Shown: positions 1 through 7,914, numbered from the stretch's first letter. The stretch: DNA of 64,000 bases from Bowmanella sp. JS7-9 (GCF_004329715.1 NZ_JXSY01000005.1:248001-312000), one strand, 5' to 3'. Program-made: numbers and translations. The notes: generated from the sequence alone by a model not told the origin.

Positions 1-240
1 CATCCCGAGGCACAGGGCAAAGGTTTTGGTAGCACACTATTAGCCGCCTTGATTGAGCGCGCAAAATCGCTGACATTTACCAAACTGGTTTCGCGTATTT
101 TTACTTTTAATCATGCCAGCCGGGCACTGTGTCAGAAGCTCGGTTTTCGTGAGGTCGGCGTATATGAGGCCCATGGCCAGCTAAACGGCCAATGGCTGGA
201 TGTGGTGATTGTGGAATACCTGATCCGCGAAAATTTGTAA
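1..240 (+). CDS. GNAT-family N-acetyltransferase, C-terminal part (cut by window edge)
   Basis: The reading frame is open from base 1 and ends in TAA at 238-240, so only the last 79 residues are present and the start lies outside. The first codons read HPEAQGKGFGSTLL, the acetyl-CoA-binding motif A (Q/RxxGxG/A) of GNAT enzymes. Next come NHASRALCQKLGF and a C-terminal WLDVV strand, the arrangement seen in the phosphinothricin/methionine-sulfone acetyltransferase (Pat/MnaT-like) branch. The likely reaction is transfer of acetyl from acetyl-CoA to a small amine; the substrate cannot be told from this fragment. It converges on the next gene with a 4-bp gap. The family call is firm, the subfamily is inference. 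Confidence 0.85.
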   Translation, partial: HPEAQGKGFGSTLLAALIERAKSLTFTKLVSRIFTFNHASRALCQKLGFREVGVYEAHGQLNGQWLDVVIVEYLIRENL

Positions 241-244
241 TTCG

Positions 245-1015
245 TCATTGCGTGCTTCGCAATGCTCTTACCGACGGAATGGTGCGCACGGGTGTGGTTT
301 GCTCCGCGCCGGCAATCAGTTCCTCTATGCGCCCCTGATTTTGCATCTCGGTTAACACCGACGTGATAGGTTCCAGCAAGTCCTGTCGTGACTTATGTAA
401 ATAGTGGTAAAGATCAATCTGGTTCAACACAATGCGCTCCAACTGTGCCTGCCAGTCGGGATTTTCTGCCAAAATCCGCATGGCCAGTGGTTCGGGGATC
501 ACCAGCGCATCAATCCGTCCCATCATCAGCATTTCCAGCGCAGCATCGCTATGAATGATGGGTTCACATGCTAAGCCCATCTGTTGACTGAGCATATCAA
601 TCGCAACGACACCCTGCTGACACCCCAACCGACGGTGCGAGCCCGCCAGCCACTGACTGGCAGCTTCACGCTCATCCATGCGCATCCGGTACGCCACCAG
701 GTTAATTCGGTTGATCACCACGGGTACCCTCACCAGATTAGGATACAGTCGTTCGATACCAGCAATCCGCGCCATCTCACCGTCGGCTTCCCCTGCATTC
801 GCTAATTTAAACGCCCGCGCCGGCGGCAACGGATTGAATTGAATAGCCAAATCCAATTGCGCGTAAGCTTCACGCAGCACCAGTGCCGATGCGTTATTTT
901 CAGGTGACTCAGCCGGGCAGGTAAACACCAGTTGCCCTTCGGCTGCTTGTAAACTCGCAGGGAAAAGCATCAACAGGGAGAGAAATAATCGAAACAGAAA
1001 GGTTAGTCGCGTCAT
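245..1015 (-). CDS. periplasmic solute-binding protein (SBP_bac_3-like)
   Basis: Predicted 256-residue secreted protein. The N terminus has a basic start, a long hydrophobic stretch (LFRLFLSLLMLFPASLQA) and an AxA-type signal peptidase I site before AEGQLVFTCP. The rest resembles the small amino-acid-type periplasmic binding fold (LREAYAQLDLAIQFNPLPPARA; later ALVIPEPLAMRI). Such stand-alone proteins are common in Alteromonadales and Vibrionales and need not belong to a transporter; no permease or ATPase lies nearby. An ATG at 1027 is in frame, but the one at 1015 has a GGA 7 bases upstream and gives a cleaner signal peptide, so I use it. Ligand unknown. Confidence 0.7.
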   Translation of the reverse strand: MTRLTFLFRLFLSLLMLFPASLQAAEGQLVFTCPAESPENNASALVLREAYAQLDLAIQFNPLPPARAFKLANAGEADGEMARIAGIERLYPNLVRVPVVINRINLVAYRMRMDEREAASQWLAGSHRRLGCQQGVVAIDMLSQQMGLACEPIIHSDAALEMLMMGRIDALVIPEPLAMRILAENPDWQAQLERIVLNQIDLYHYLHKSRQDLLEPITSVLTEMQNQGRIEELIAGAEQTTPVRTIPSVRALRSTQ

Positions 1016-1083
1016 ACCAGCATCCATACTCAGTACTTATGAGCATGGTTCGCCCATGCCCGCTTTGCAAGTTGGAGCCAATT

Positions 1084-1106
1084 AAAAAGGCCGCAATAGC
1101 GGCCTT
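1084..1106 (-). terminator. Rho-independent terminator of the FabH-like gene
   Basis: An 8-bp GC-rich stem (AAGGCCGC / GCGGCCTT) with an AATA loop lies just past the stop of the minus-strand ketoacyl synthase gene. On the minus strand it is followed by a run of T. Confidence 0.8.
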
Positions 1107-1127
1107 CAACTCTTTAAGTTCTGGTGG

Positions 1128-2252
1128 TTAACGCTTTTGCAGAACCAGACTTCCGATGGAATAGCCTGCCCCGAATGAGCACAGCAAACCATATTCTCCG
1201 GCATTAAATCCGTCTTTATACAGATGAAATGCAATTAACGAACCCGCTGAAGCCGTATTGGCATAGGTATCCAGTACAATCGGCGCTTCACCGGGCTCCG
1301 GGTCGCGGCCGAGGATCTTCTTACTGATCAGCACGTTCATATTGATATTGGCCTGATGCAGCCACCAGCGTTTTACATCCACCGGGGTTAAATCATGACG
1401 AGCGATATGCTCCAAAATATGCTCAGCCGCCATTGGGCACACTTCTTTAAACACCTTGCGACCATACTGATAAAACAGCATATCGGCGCCGGCCGGGTCT
1501 TGATCGTTCGAAGTATTTACATAACCGAAGTTGGCACGAATATTATTGGAAAACTGCGTCACCGCTTTAGTGCTGACAATATCAAACGCTTCTGCTGAAT
1601 TGCAGGTCTCGGCTGACTCTATTACCGCCGCGGTGGCCACATCACCAAAAATAAAATGGCTGTCGCGATCGGTGTAATTGACCAGCGGCGACGTCAGTTC
1701 CGGATTAATCACCAGCACCGCACGGGCGGTACCGGCTTTAACCATCTCGTAAGCGCGGTGTAAACCAAAGGTGGCCGCAGAACAGGCCACCAGCATATCG
1801 AAGGCAAAGCCTTTTACGCCTAATGCTTCCTGCACTTCGATGGCAATAGCGGGGAAACTGCGCTGGGTAATGGCGCAGGATACGATAATCGCATCGATAT
1901 CTTCGGGCTGTTTATTGGCCGCTTTCAGCGCCGCTTTAGCCGCATGCAGAGCAATTTCGGCCTGATCAGACAGTGCATCATCGGCACGCGCCGGAATGCG
2001 AGGACGCATGCGATCGACATCCAGAATGCCGTCTTTGATATAGGCATAGCGGGATTTGATGCCGGAGGCTTTTTCAATAAATTCGGCACTAGAGAAGGGT
2101 TTAGCTTCTACTTCGCCCGCGGCGATGGCATCGGCATGGGTGTGATTGTATTTTTCCGCCCAGGCATTGTAGGCAGCAACCAACTCTTCGTTGGTGATAG
2201 TGTGCGGTGGATTCCATAATCCGGTCCCGCTTAACACAACTTGTTGGGTCAT
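1128..2252 (-). CDS. beta-ketoacyl-ACP synthase III-like protein (FabH/OleA-type thiolase fold)
   Basis: 374 residues, longer than housekeeping FabH (about 317). The catalytic triad of the KAS III family is visible: Cys in LVACSAATFG, His in WWLHQAN and Asn in TYANTASAG. The role would be condensation of an acyl-CoA or acyl-ACP primer with malonyl-ACP. Long FabH-like proteins of this type, such as the Pseudomonas one that channels medium-chain acyl-CoA into fatty acid synthesis, are known, but which substrate applies here is inference. It stands apart from any fab cluster. It ends at a clear terminator and starts 42 bases after the RDD gene, so it may share that transcript. Confidence 0.8.
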   Translation of the reverse strand: MTQQVVLSGTGLWNPPHTITNEELVAAYNAWAEKYNHTHADAIAAGEVEAKPFSSAEFIEKASGIKSRYAYIKDGILDVDRMRPRIPARADDALSDQAEIALHAAKAALKAANKQPEDIDAIIVSCAITQRSFPAIAIEVQEALGVKGFAFDMLVACSAATFGLHRAYEMVKAGTARAVLVINPELTSPLVNYTDRDSHFIFGDVATAAVIESAETCNSAEAFDIVSTKAVTQFSNNIRANFGYVNTSNDQDPAGADMLFYQYGRKVFKEVCPMAAEHILEHIARHDLTPVDVKRWWLHQANINMNVLISKKILGRDPEPGEAPIVLDTYANTASAGSLIAFHLYKDGFNAGEYGLLCSFGAGYSIGSLVLQKR

Positions 2253-2294
2253 AAATTGGCTAACTTTGCAGACAAAATTAGCCGAATTGTACTC

Positions 2295-3434
2295 TTATTC
2301 CGGCTTGGATTCACTTTTTAACGCACGTTGACTCTCGTTGATGGCATGCACATCCAGCTTATCCATCCCCAGCCGGATCACCAGTGTCTCAGAAATCTTA
2401 TCCTGGATCGCCATCCGATTAGGCTCCCAGTAAATTTGTAAAAAGCCCAGTAAGCCGGTCGCCAGCCCCGCACCATAGCCGCCATAACGTTCGAAGCTTT
2501 CCCACAACGTCATGGTATTACCATCCAGCTTGATGACCTTAATCCCCATGATTTTTTTGCCCGGCGTCTGGCCTTTAAACCAGTAGGTAAACGCGGTGAA
2601 ATACAGCGCCGCCCAACCAAAACCAATGCCTAAGTCTTCCAGCAAGCCGCGCACCCAAGCGAGCAGACTGGGATCGCCATCATCATTTTTGGGAATTTGG
2701 AAGCTGTCATCCTGCTTGTCGGCCGCCGGTTTATCGGTTTTTTCAGCCAGCGGCTGCGACTTGGCCGAATGCTGTTTAAGCGTCTCTTTGGCCATAGCTA
2801 ACAAGGTTGCAGTTTGCTCATCGCTCAGGTGTTTCTGCATATTGGTTTGCATATCCTGCAGGATCTCATTACTGAATTTATCCTCCAGCCCCAGTTCACC
2901 CAAGGTAGTGCTAAACACTGTGATATAACCTTCCCAGCAGGCATAAGGCTCGCAGGCTCCAGCGGCAATGCGCTGTTCGATGGCCTCCATCTGGTTACTG
3001 TGCTGAATCATCATCCCGGCGGTGGCAATCCCCTGTAAACCAGTCATCCCCTTCACGTCTTTGGGGCCGTCGTCATTCCAGCTACTGGGTTTACTTTCCT
3101 CAAACACCGCTATCAGCACACCGAACAGCAGAAAAGCCGCAATAAAACGCAGGGTTTTGCGCAGCCAGTTAAAGCGCGGTTTGATTTCCTTTTTATTGCC
3201 CGCTCGCCAAAACACCACCGCGCCGACACCCGCCAGCAGAATGCTCGGCAAACCGGTTAACATCGACACAAACAGCATATCCAACAGCATGGCAAAGCCG
3301 CGGCGTTTGGGGCGCGCCAACGCGGTACCGATAAGATGGTCGGATACGCCAAATTCATAGGGCGTAATCACATCGCGGATCTGTTTGTCGGTCATCTTCT
3401 GACCGTTACTGCTAAAGTCCTGTTCTGCGTCCAT
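2295..3434 (-). CDS. RDD-family membrane protein
   Basis: 379 residues. The RDD domain signatures are split by a long insert: an N-terminal RRGFAMLLDMLFVSML helix pair, a second helix at LRFIAAFLLFGVLIAVF, a soluble Lys/Gln/Asp-rich middle of roughly 160 residues, then a C-terminal helix with FKGQTPGKKIMGIKVI, the conserved second half of RDD domains. RDD proteins are inner-membrane proteins whose roles are mostly unproven (some are linked to transport or ion stress). It follows the VWA gene by 17 bases, so it probably belongs to the MoxR-VWA-RDD operon. The large soluble insert is unusual for the family. Confidence 0.8.
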   Translation of the reverse strand: MDAEQDFSSNGQKMTDKQIRDVITPYEFGVSDHLIGTALARPKRRGFAMLLDMLFVSMLTGLPSILLAGVGAVVFWRAGNKKEIKPRFNWLRKTLRFIAAFLLFGVLIAVFEESKPSSWNDDGPKDVKGMTGLQGIATAGMMIQHSNQMEAIEQRIAAGACEPYACWEGYITVFSTTLGELGLEDKFSNEILQDMQTNMQKHLSDEQTATLLAMAKETLKQHSAKSQPLAEKTDKPAADKQDDSFQIPKNDDGDPSLLAWVRGLLEDLGIGFGWAALYFTAFTYWFKGQTPGKKIMGIKVIKLDGNTMTLWESFERYGGYGAGLATGLLGFLQIYWEPNRMAIQDKISETLVIRLGMDKLDVHAINESQRALKSESKPE

Positions 3435-3451
3435 GGTGGTCGTCCGGTAAA

Positions 3452-4624
3452 TTACAGCAAGGTTTTAATTGCGTCGTCTAAGCCTTTGATCGTTAAAGGA
3501 AACATCCGCTTATCCATTATATCGTGCAGTATGCCAATGGATTGATAATAGCGCCAGTAGCTTTCCGGCTGCGGATTCAGCCACACCGCTTTATTAAAAT
3601 GATGCAGTAAACGCTGCAACCACACCGCGCCGGCTTCTTCGTTCCAGTGCTCGACACTGCCGCCTGGGTAGGTAATTTCATAGGGCCCCATAGTGGCATC
3701 GCCAACCAGGATCAGTTTGTAATCACGGCCAAATTTATGGATCAGATCCCACACCGGGATGGTTTCCTCGTGGCGACGGCGATTGTTCTTCCACACTCCT
3801 TCATACACGCAGTTGTGAAAGTAAAAATACTCCAGGTGTTTGAACTCCGTGTGCACCGCCGAAAACAGTTCTTCTACCTGCTGAATATGGCCATCCATCG
3901 AGCCGCCCACATCAAACAGCATCAACACCTTAATCGCGTTATGCCGCTCAGGCAGCATGCGGATATCCAAATAACCGGCATTTTTCGAGGTGGCCTCAAT
4001 GGTGCCGTGCATATCCAGCTCCAGCTCTGCCCCACTGCGGGCAAACTGGCGCAACTTGCGCAGCGCCACCTTGATATTGCGGGTGCCCAGTTCCACATCA
4101 CTGGCGAGGTCCTGAAACTCGCGCTTATCCCACACTTTGGCGGCAGAAAACTGGCGGTTGCCATCCTGACCGATACGCACCCCAGAGGGGTTATAGCCAT
4201 AAGCACCAAAGGGCGAAGTGCCGCCGGTACCGATCCATTTATTGCCGCCCTGATGGCGACCTTTTTGTTCTTCCAACCGTTCGCGCAGGGTTTTCATCAG
4301 CTCTTCTAAGCTACCCATAGCCTCGATTTGCTTTTTTTCTTCGTCGCTGAACTGGCGAAAAATTTCGCGCCGCAGCCAGTCTTCAGGGATTTCATCACCA
4401 AACAAATCCAGCGATTCGACCCCTTCAAAATAATCGGCAAACGCCCGGTCGAACTTATCGTACTGGGCTTCATCTTTAACCATGCACAGCCGCGCCAGAT
4501 AATAAAACTGCTGAATATCGGCAAATACCAGCCGCGCTTTTAGCGCCCCCAGTAAATCCAGTAGCTCGCGCAGGCTGACTTTCAGGCCATAGCGGCGCAG
4601 GGTGAAGAAAAACTCAATCAGCAT
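3452..4624 (-). CDS. VWA domain protein of the MoxR-associated (CoxE-like) type
   Basis: 390 residues. The N-terminal half (LRRYGLKVSLRELLDLLGAL) is the helical region of CoxE-like proteins. The C-terminal half holds a von Willebrand A fold beginning VLMLFDVGGSMDGH. The metal-site motif is DxGxS instead of DxSxS, so the first serine is replaced by glycine. Proteins of this kind act with a MoxR AAA+ ATPase as metal-insertion or protein-complex maturation chaperones. Its start codon overlaps the stop of the upstream MoxR gene (TAATG), which indicates translational coupling. The client protein is not evident from the neighbourhood. Confidence 0.85.
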   Translation of the reverse strand: MLIEFFFTLRRYGLKVSLRELLDLLGALKARLVFADIQQFYYLARLCMVKDEAQYDKFDRAFADYFEGVESLDLFGDEIPEDWLRREIFRQFSDEEKKQIEAMGSLEELMKTLRERLEEQKGRHQGGNKWIGTGGTSPFGAYGYNPSGVRIGQDGNRQFSAAKVWDKREFQDLASDVELGTRNIKVALRKLRQFARSGAELELDMHGTIEATSKNAGYLDIRMLPERHNAIKVLMLFDVGGSMDGHIQQVEELFSAVHTEFKHLEYFYFHNCVYEGVWKNNRRRHEETIPVWDLIHKFGRDYKLILVGDATMGPYEITYPGGSVEHWNEEAGAVWLQRLLHHFNKAVWLNPQPESYWRYYQSIGILHDIMDKRMFPLTIKGLDDAIKTLL

Positions 4625-5460
4625 TAGCGCCGCGCCATAAACGCCAGTTTCTCGAACAGGTGAATATCCTGCTCGTTTTTCAGCAGCGCACCATACAGCG
4701 GAGGGATGGCATTTTTGTTGGTTTTGTCTTTGAGTACCTCTGGCGGAATATCCTCGGCTACCAGTAATTTCAGCCAGTCGATCAGCTCCGAGGTAGAAGG
4801 CTTTTTCTTCAGCCCCGGTATTTGGCGTAAGTTAAAGAAACACTCCAACGCTTCGGCCAGCAGTTCCTGTTTTAATCCATCGAAATGCACGTTAACGATT
4901 TGCTGCATCTCGTCTTTATCCGGGAACCGGATGTAATGGAAAAAGCAGCGGCGCAAAAACGCGTCTGGCAGTTCTTTTTCGTTATTGGAGGTAATGATCA
5001 CAATCGGCCGCTGACTGGCTTTTATGGTCTGCCGCGTCTCGTACACGTAGAACTCCATCTTATCCAGTTCCTGCAACAGGTCATTGGGGAATTCGATATC
5101 AGCTTTATCGATTTCATCAATCAGCAGCACCGGCCGCGCATCAGCGGTAAACGCTTCCCACAACTTGCCTTTGATAATGTAGTTGCTGATATCGTGTACT
5201 TTTTCATCCCCTAATTGGGAGTCACGCAGGCGCGAAACCGCATCGTATTCGTACAGTCCCTGATGGGCTTTGGTGGTGGATTTGATATGCCACTGAATCA
5301 GGTCGGTATTCAGCGCTTTGGCCAGCTCTTCCGCCAGCATGGTTTTGCCGGTGCCCGGCTCCCCTTTTATCAATAACGGTTTTTGCAGCGTAATGGCAGC
5401 ATTGACCGCCAGTTGCAGATCATCGCTGGCAATATAGGATTCAGTCCCCTGAAACGACAT
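4624..5460 (-). CDS. MoxR-family AAA+ ATPase
   Basis: 278 residues. Walker A GEPGTGKT lies near residue 38 and Walker B LLIDEIDKAD near residue 115. There is a sensor I (IITSNNEKELPDAFLRRC) with an arginine finger, and a C-terminal lid. MoxR ATPases work as hexamers in the cytoplasm and remodel or load complexes together with VWA proteins. The partner VWA gene follows directly with overlapping stop and start. This is the first gene of the minus-strand set MoxR, VWA, RDD. The ATG is preceded by a GGAG-like ribosome site (AGGAGATAGC). Confidence 0.9.
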   Translation of the reverse strand: MSFQGTESYIASDDLQLAVNAAITLQKPLLIKGEPGTGKTMLAEELAKALNTDLIQWHIKSTTKAHQGLYEYDAVSRLRDSQLGDEKVHDISNYIIKGKLWEAFTADARPVLLIDEIDKADIEFPNDLLQELDKMEFYVYETRQTIKASQRPIVIITSNNEKELPDAFLRRCFFHYIRFPDKDEMQQIVNVHFDGLKQELLAEALECFFNLRQIPGLKKKPSTSELIDWLKLLVAEDIPPEVLKDKTNKNAIPPLYGALLKNEQDIHLFEKLAFMARR

Positions 5461-5551
5461 GCTATCTCCTGTTTATACGCCCAGACCGGGCTTGCAGAAT
5501 AATTCACTTACTAACATGATAGGCATTGTACTTATCTGCCCATAAAGCACC

Positions 5552-6085
5552 ATGAGTAAAATTAATCACTATTTATCGATGTTGTTTGTCGCTGCCGGTA
5601 TTTTACTGGGGGTGCAGTTGCCCAATGCCATGCACCAGTATGCGCAGCGGGTGGATGCCCATTATCTCGAGGCCGAGCGCGCTGCCGCGCCCTATCACCT
5701 GCTGGCCAATCAGTTATTTAATGGCTCGATGCAGGCGCTAATTGAAAAACATCAGCAAAGTGGCGAGGTGCTGTTTCAGCAAGAAGCCGAGCCGATTAAA
5801 CAACTGATTGCGCGCGAAACCTACCTGCGCCAATTGCGCGAGGGTCTGTCCGGTAATGTTTGGCAACAAACCTGGTATGCCCTTCGCCACCCGGATCAGG
5901 AAATCGCCGAAGAAACCGTGAACCATTATCAGGCCACGATCCCGCTGACCCAACCGGCACTGATTGCGGCCCTGGCGGGCGGTATTCTGGCGGCCCTGCT
6001 GTATGAATTGCTGTTAGTGCTGTGCCTGAAACCTTTGGGGCGGATATTTACACCCCGCCCGGCAAAACCACATTTACCTCAATAG
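5552..6085 (+). CDS. DUF2937-family membrane protein
   Basis: 177 residues. There is an N-terminal hydrophobic helix (LSMLFVAAGILLGVQLP), a periplasmic-looking helical middle (residues about 25-130) with conserved WQQTW and HYQATIPLTQPALIAALAGG, and a second C-terminal transmembrane helix (AALAGGILAALLYELLLVLCL). This two-helix layout matches DUF2937. The function of the family is not known. It is a single gene divergent from the MoxR operon and nearly touches the convergent SRPBCC gene (3-base gap). The family call is from memory of the sequence pattern. Confidence 0.7.
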   Translation: MSKINHYLSMLFVAAGILLGVQLPNAMHQYAQRVDAHYLEAERAAAPYHLLANQLFNGSMQALIEKHQQSGEVLFQQEAEPIKQLIARETYLRQLREGLSGNVWQQTWYALRHPDQEIAEETVNHYQATIPLTQPALIAALAGGILAALLYELLLVLCLKPLGRIFTPRPAKPHLPQ

Positions 6086-6088
6086 TTA

Positions 6089-6499
6089 TCAGGCCTGTGC
6101 TTCGGCGTAGCGGGCGTAATTATCTAATATCGCCTGCCAGCCGCCACGCTGCATCTCGGCGCTGTGGGTGGTTTCGGCGTCAAACTCTACCGTGACATTA
6201 ACCCCCTGCCCCTTTTGGGTAAACCGCACCGCCGCCTCACGGTTATCGTCCATACGATAATCCAGCGCCTGCATCGGCACCACATGGGTAAAGCTGCCGC
6301 CAAAGTCAAAGCCCATCGAACCATCTTTGGCCTCCATTCGGCTGGTAAAGCGCCCGCCAACCCGCACATCATAATCGGCGGATGGGCAGCACCAGTCATC
6401 GCTGGCAAAGTTCCAGTTAACAATATGCTGTGGTTGGGTATACACCGCCCAGGCATGCTCTGCGCTGGTGTTAACATGGGCTTTGACAAGAATTTTCAT
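6089..6499 (-). CDS. SRPBCC-family (AHSA1-like) ligand-binding protein
   Basis: 136 residues from the chosen ATG at 6499, which has AAGGA 8 bases upstream; an in-frame ATG at 6520 would add seven residues without a ribosome site. The sequence begins MKILVKAHVNTSAEHAWAVYT and continues QHIVNWNFASDDWCCP, RVGGRFTSRMEAKDGSMGFDFGG and a C-terminal HSAEMQRGGWQAILDNYARY. This is the pattern of activator-of-Hsp90-like START/SRPBCC proteins. They bind small hydrophobic molecules in a helix-grip cavity; the ligand here is unknown. Cytoplasmic, single gene. Confidence 0.85.
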   Translation of the reverse strand: MKILVKAHVNTSAEHAWAVYTQPQHIVNWNFASDDWCCPSADYDVRVGGRFTSRMEAKDGSMGFDFGGSFTHVVPMQALDYRMDDNREAAVRFTQKGQGVNVTVEFDAETTHSAEMQRGGWQAILDNYARYAEAQA

Positions 6500-6716
6500 T
6501 TGGTTGTCCTTAACAAACATTGAGCAGCCAGCATGTCACAGGTTGGTAAATGTTGCCAACGGCTCACCAAAATGTTGTTGTTTTCGCCAAAATTTGTGGC
6601 TAATGTGCTGCACCAAATAATGCTAACTCGCTGAAACACCTGTATTTTCTGGCTTTACGCGTTGGCACACTGATTGCTGTATCTGACTCGAACACGTCAT
6701 TTAAGGGAATGTAACA

Positions 6717-6977
6717 ATGAAAAAAGACATCGCCACATTTTTAGCCATCCTATTGATCGCCGTGCTGTACACACAGTTCAATGAAATCTCCTACAAGCTG
6801 GGCTTTGCCGAACTGAAAATGAGCGCCATTTTAGAAAACAGCGAAAAGATGAAAGTGAAGTGTGATGCCTACGCCTATGGCTACTTTGATGAAATTAAGA
6901 TCCAGAATAAATTTCAGAAGTGCATTAACGATTATGAAAAAGAAGGCTACACCCTGGTTAGTCGTGTAGACGCGTAA
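6717..6977 (+). CDS. small membrane-anchored protein of unknown function
   Basis: 86 residues. One N-terminal hydrophobic helix (IATFLAILLIAVLYTQF, residues about 5-21) is followed by a polar, charged domain with two cysteines (KVKCDAY and KFQKCIND), which could pair in the periplasm. An AAGGGA ribosome site lies 8 bases before the ATG, and a strong terminator follows the stop by about 20 bases, so this is a real one-gene unit. I do not recognise the family. It is the last chromosomal-looking gene before the repeat element and cassette array. Confidence 0.7.
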   Translation: MKKDIATFLAILLIAVLYTQFNEISYKLGFAELKMSAILENSEKMKVKCDAYAYGYFDEIKIQNKFQKCINDYEKEGYTLVSRVDA

Positions 6978-6997
6978 CCTGCTGTTTTGATTTTTGA

Positions 6998-7025
6998 AAA
7001 GGCCGTTCTGTTGAACGGCTTTTTT
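6998..7025 (+). terminator. Rho-independent terminator (left twin)
   Basis: A GCCGTTC / GAACGGC stem with TGTT loop and TTTTTT tail ends the 86-residue gene. The hairpin at 9923-9952, on the far side of the cassette array, has the same loop and a stem differing at one base pair. Confidence 0.9.
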
Positions 7026-7053
7026 GTTGGAATGGTGCGTGAGACTGTGAGAT

Positions 7054-7076
7054 TTTGTCGCGGTGGCGACAGCACC
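7054..7076 (+). repeat. left terminal inverted repeat (23 bp)
   Basis: Begins TTTGTCGCGG and ends ACAGCACC. It is the exact reverse complement of 7656-7678. The repeat itself contains a short palindrome (TGTCGC...GCGACA). Confidence 0.85.
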
Positions 7077-7489
7077 GTTAGGGAATTCAAATCAACTTTA
7101 GAGAATGACCTCCCTGTCGGTTTTCGCCCCGTCCCGATAGGGGCGACCTCCTTTTGGACAGACCCAAAAGGAGGGAAAAGGTCTCTCGCTCCGGCAATTT
7201 GCTGATCCCTCATAAAACAAATTCCGCTAATCGAACCGGCGCAAGGCAACATCCATGTAAGGCTATGCGCCTTGGCCTGACGTCCTGTCAGGCCAAGGCG
7301 AAATCTGTTTTATTTCGGGCAAGACTGCGCGTCCCGATTGCCTCGCTAATTTACGGCGGCTTCGCCGCCAAAAGAATCACGCGGAGCGCGACAATTCCTC
7401 TGGTACACGCTACCAGCTTATTTGGTTGGGGTTAAGAACTGGACTTTGGTTGGCATATTCTCTCCCGTGGGCGGAAGTAAAATTCAGGA

Positions 7490-7584
7490 GCCGATGTAAA
7501 AGCCTAACGCCACATCATGGATGATGGGGCGAGCGTTATAGGTGGCATGGAAAGCCCCTGTAACGCGGTTAGGCTTTTACCGGC
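7490..7584. other. long imperfect hairpin with attC-like ends inside the repeat element
   Basis: The outer arms GTAAAAGCCTAAC and GTTAGGCTTTTAC pair over 13 bp, flanked by GCCG/CGGC. An inner arm pair (GCGTTATAGG / CCTGTAACGC) closes a second stem. The arm ends contain GCCTAAC and GTTAGGC, the same heptamers as integron R'' and R' boxes. However, the stem runs on past them, which is not typical of attC. Confidence 0.5.
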
Positions 7585-7655
7585 GATAGGATTTTATGTT
7601 ATTCCGCCGTCGGGATGCCGGGGATTCCAAAGGGGTTTGGCACAAACCCCCTTTG

Positions 7656-7678
7656 GGTGCTGTCGCCACCGCGACAAA
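7656..7678 (-). repeat. right terminal inverted repeat (23 bp)
   Basis: Exact inverted copy of 7054-7076. It is directly preceded by a 12-bp-stem hairpin (7627-7656). Confidence 0.85.
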
Positions 7679-7749
7679 TTGCCCACGTATTGCGCTGTAC
7701 AAAATAGTGTAAAAAATCACAGTAAATCAGAGTTTCCCCTATATTCTGG

Positions 7750-7773
7750 AAAACGACCCATTGGGTCGTTTTT
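7750..7773 (+). terminator. terminator-like palindrome ahead of the cassette array
   Basis: AAAACGACCC / GGGTCGTTTT arms with a minimal spacer are followed by T-rich sequence. Related blocks recur inverted and direct at 7849-7863 and 7876-7888, so this may be part of a larger secondary structure. The rest of 7679-7907 holds no gene that I can support. Confidence 0.45.
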
Positions 7774-7907
7774 GTCCTGTTGCCAATTTGCAACACAGAT
7801 AAAAATGTACTGTATGGCAATCACTTACCATACCTGTTAAAAATACGGCAGGACAAAAACGCGCGACGCGTCGGCAGAAAAACGACCCAAACGCGCACTA
7901 TTAAATT

Positions 7908-7914
7908 GTTAGGC
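7908..7914 (+). other. cassette junction core (GTTAGGC), left boundary of cassette 1
   Basis: The heptamer GTTAGGC matches the R' consensus GTTRRRY. It is the exact complement of the R'' box GCCTAAC at 8389-8395, as expected for the two ends of one circularised cassette. No matching R'' box lies within 150 bases upstream, so the partner site is lost or this is where the array joined the chromosome. Confidence 0.7.

Larger units (their letters stand above)
7054..7678. mobile_element. non-coding, hairpin-rich element bounded by 23-bp inverted repeats (MITE-like)
   Basis: This 625-bp stretch carries no believable gene. Its ends are exact 23-bp inverted copies (7054-7076 and 7656-7678). The inside is packed with perfect or near-perfect hairpins: 7124-7146, 7147-7174, 7269-7299 (13-bp stem), 7355-7369, 7490-7584 and 7627-7656. 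Short reading frames across it have the look of translated structured DNA. I recall similar segments in other marine gammaproteobacteria, where they give rise to spurious hypothetical proteins, but cannot confirm that here. No clear target-site duplication flanks it. Non-autonomous transposition or a structured RNA are both possible. Confidence 0.6.

Noticed and set aside
7054-7678. Insertion sequence with transposase
   Set aside because: The inverted ends are there, but no frame codes for a transposase or a remnant with DDE or HUH motifs.
6987-7840. Several overlapping short reading frames on both strands (60-107 codons)
   Set aside because: They lie across hairpins of the repeat element, have no ribosome sites and no domain pattern; their translations follow the inverted repeats and not a protein-like composition.
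7679-7907. A complete attI site or a fourth, leftmost cassette
   Set aside because: There is no R'' box (RYYYAAC) that complements GTTAGGC in this stretch and no integrase gene beside it; only the right core is seen.
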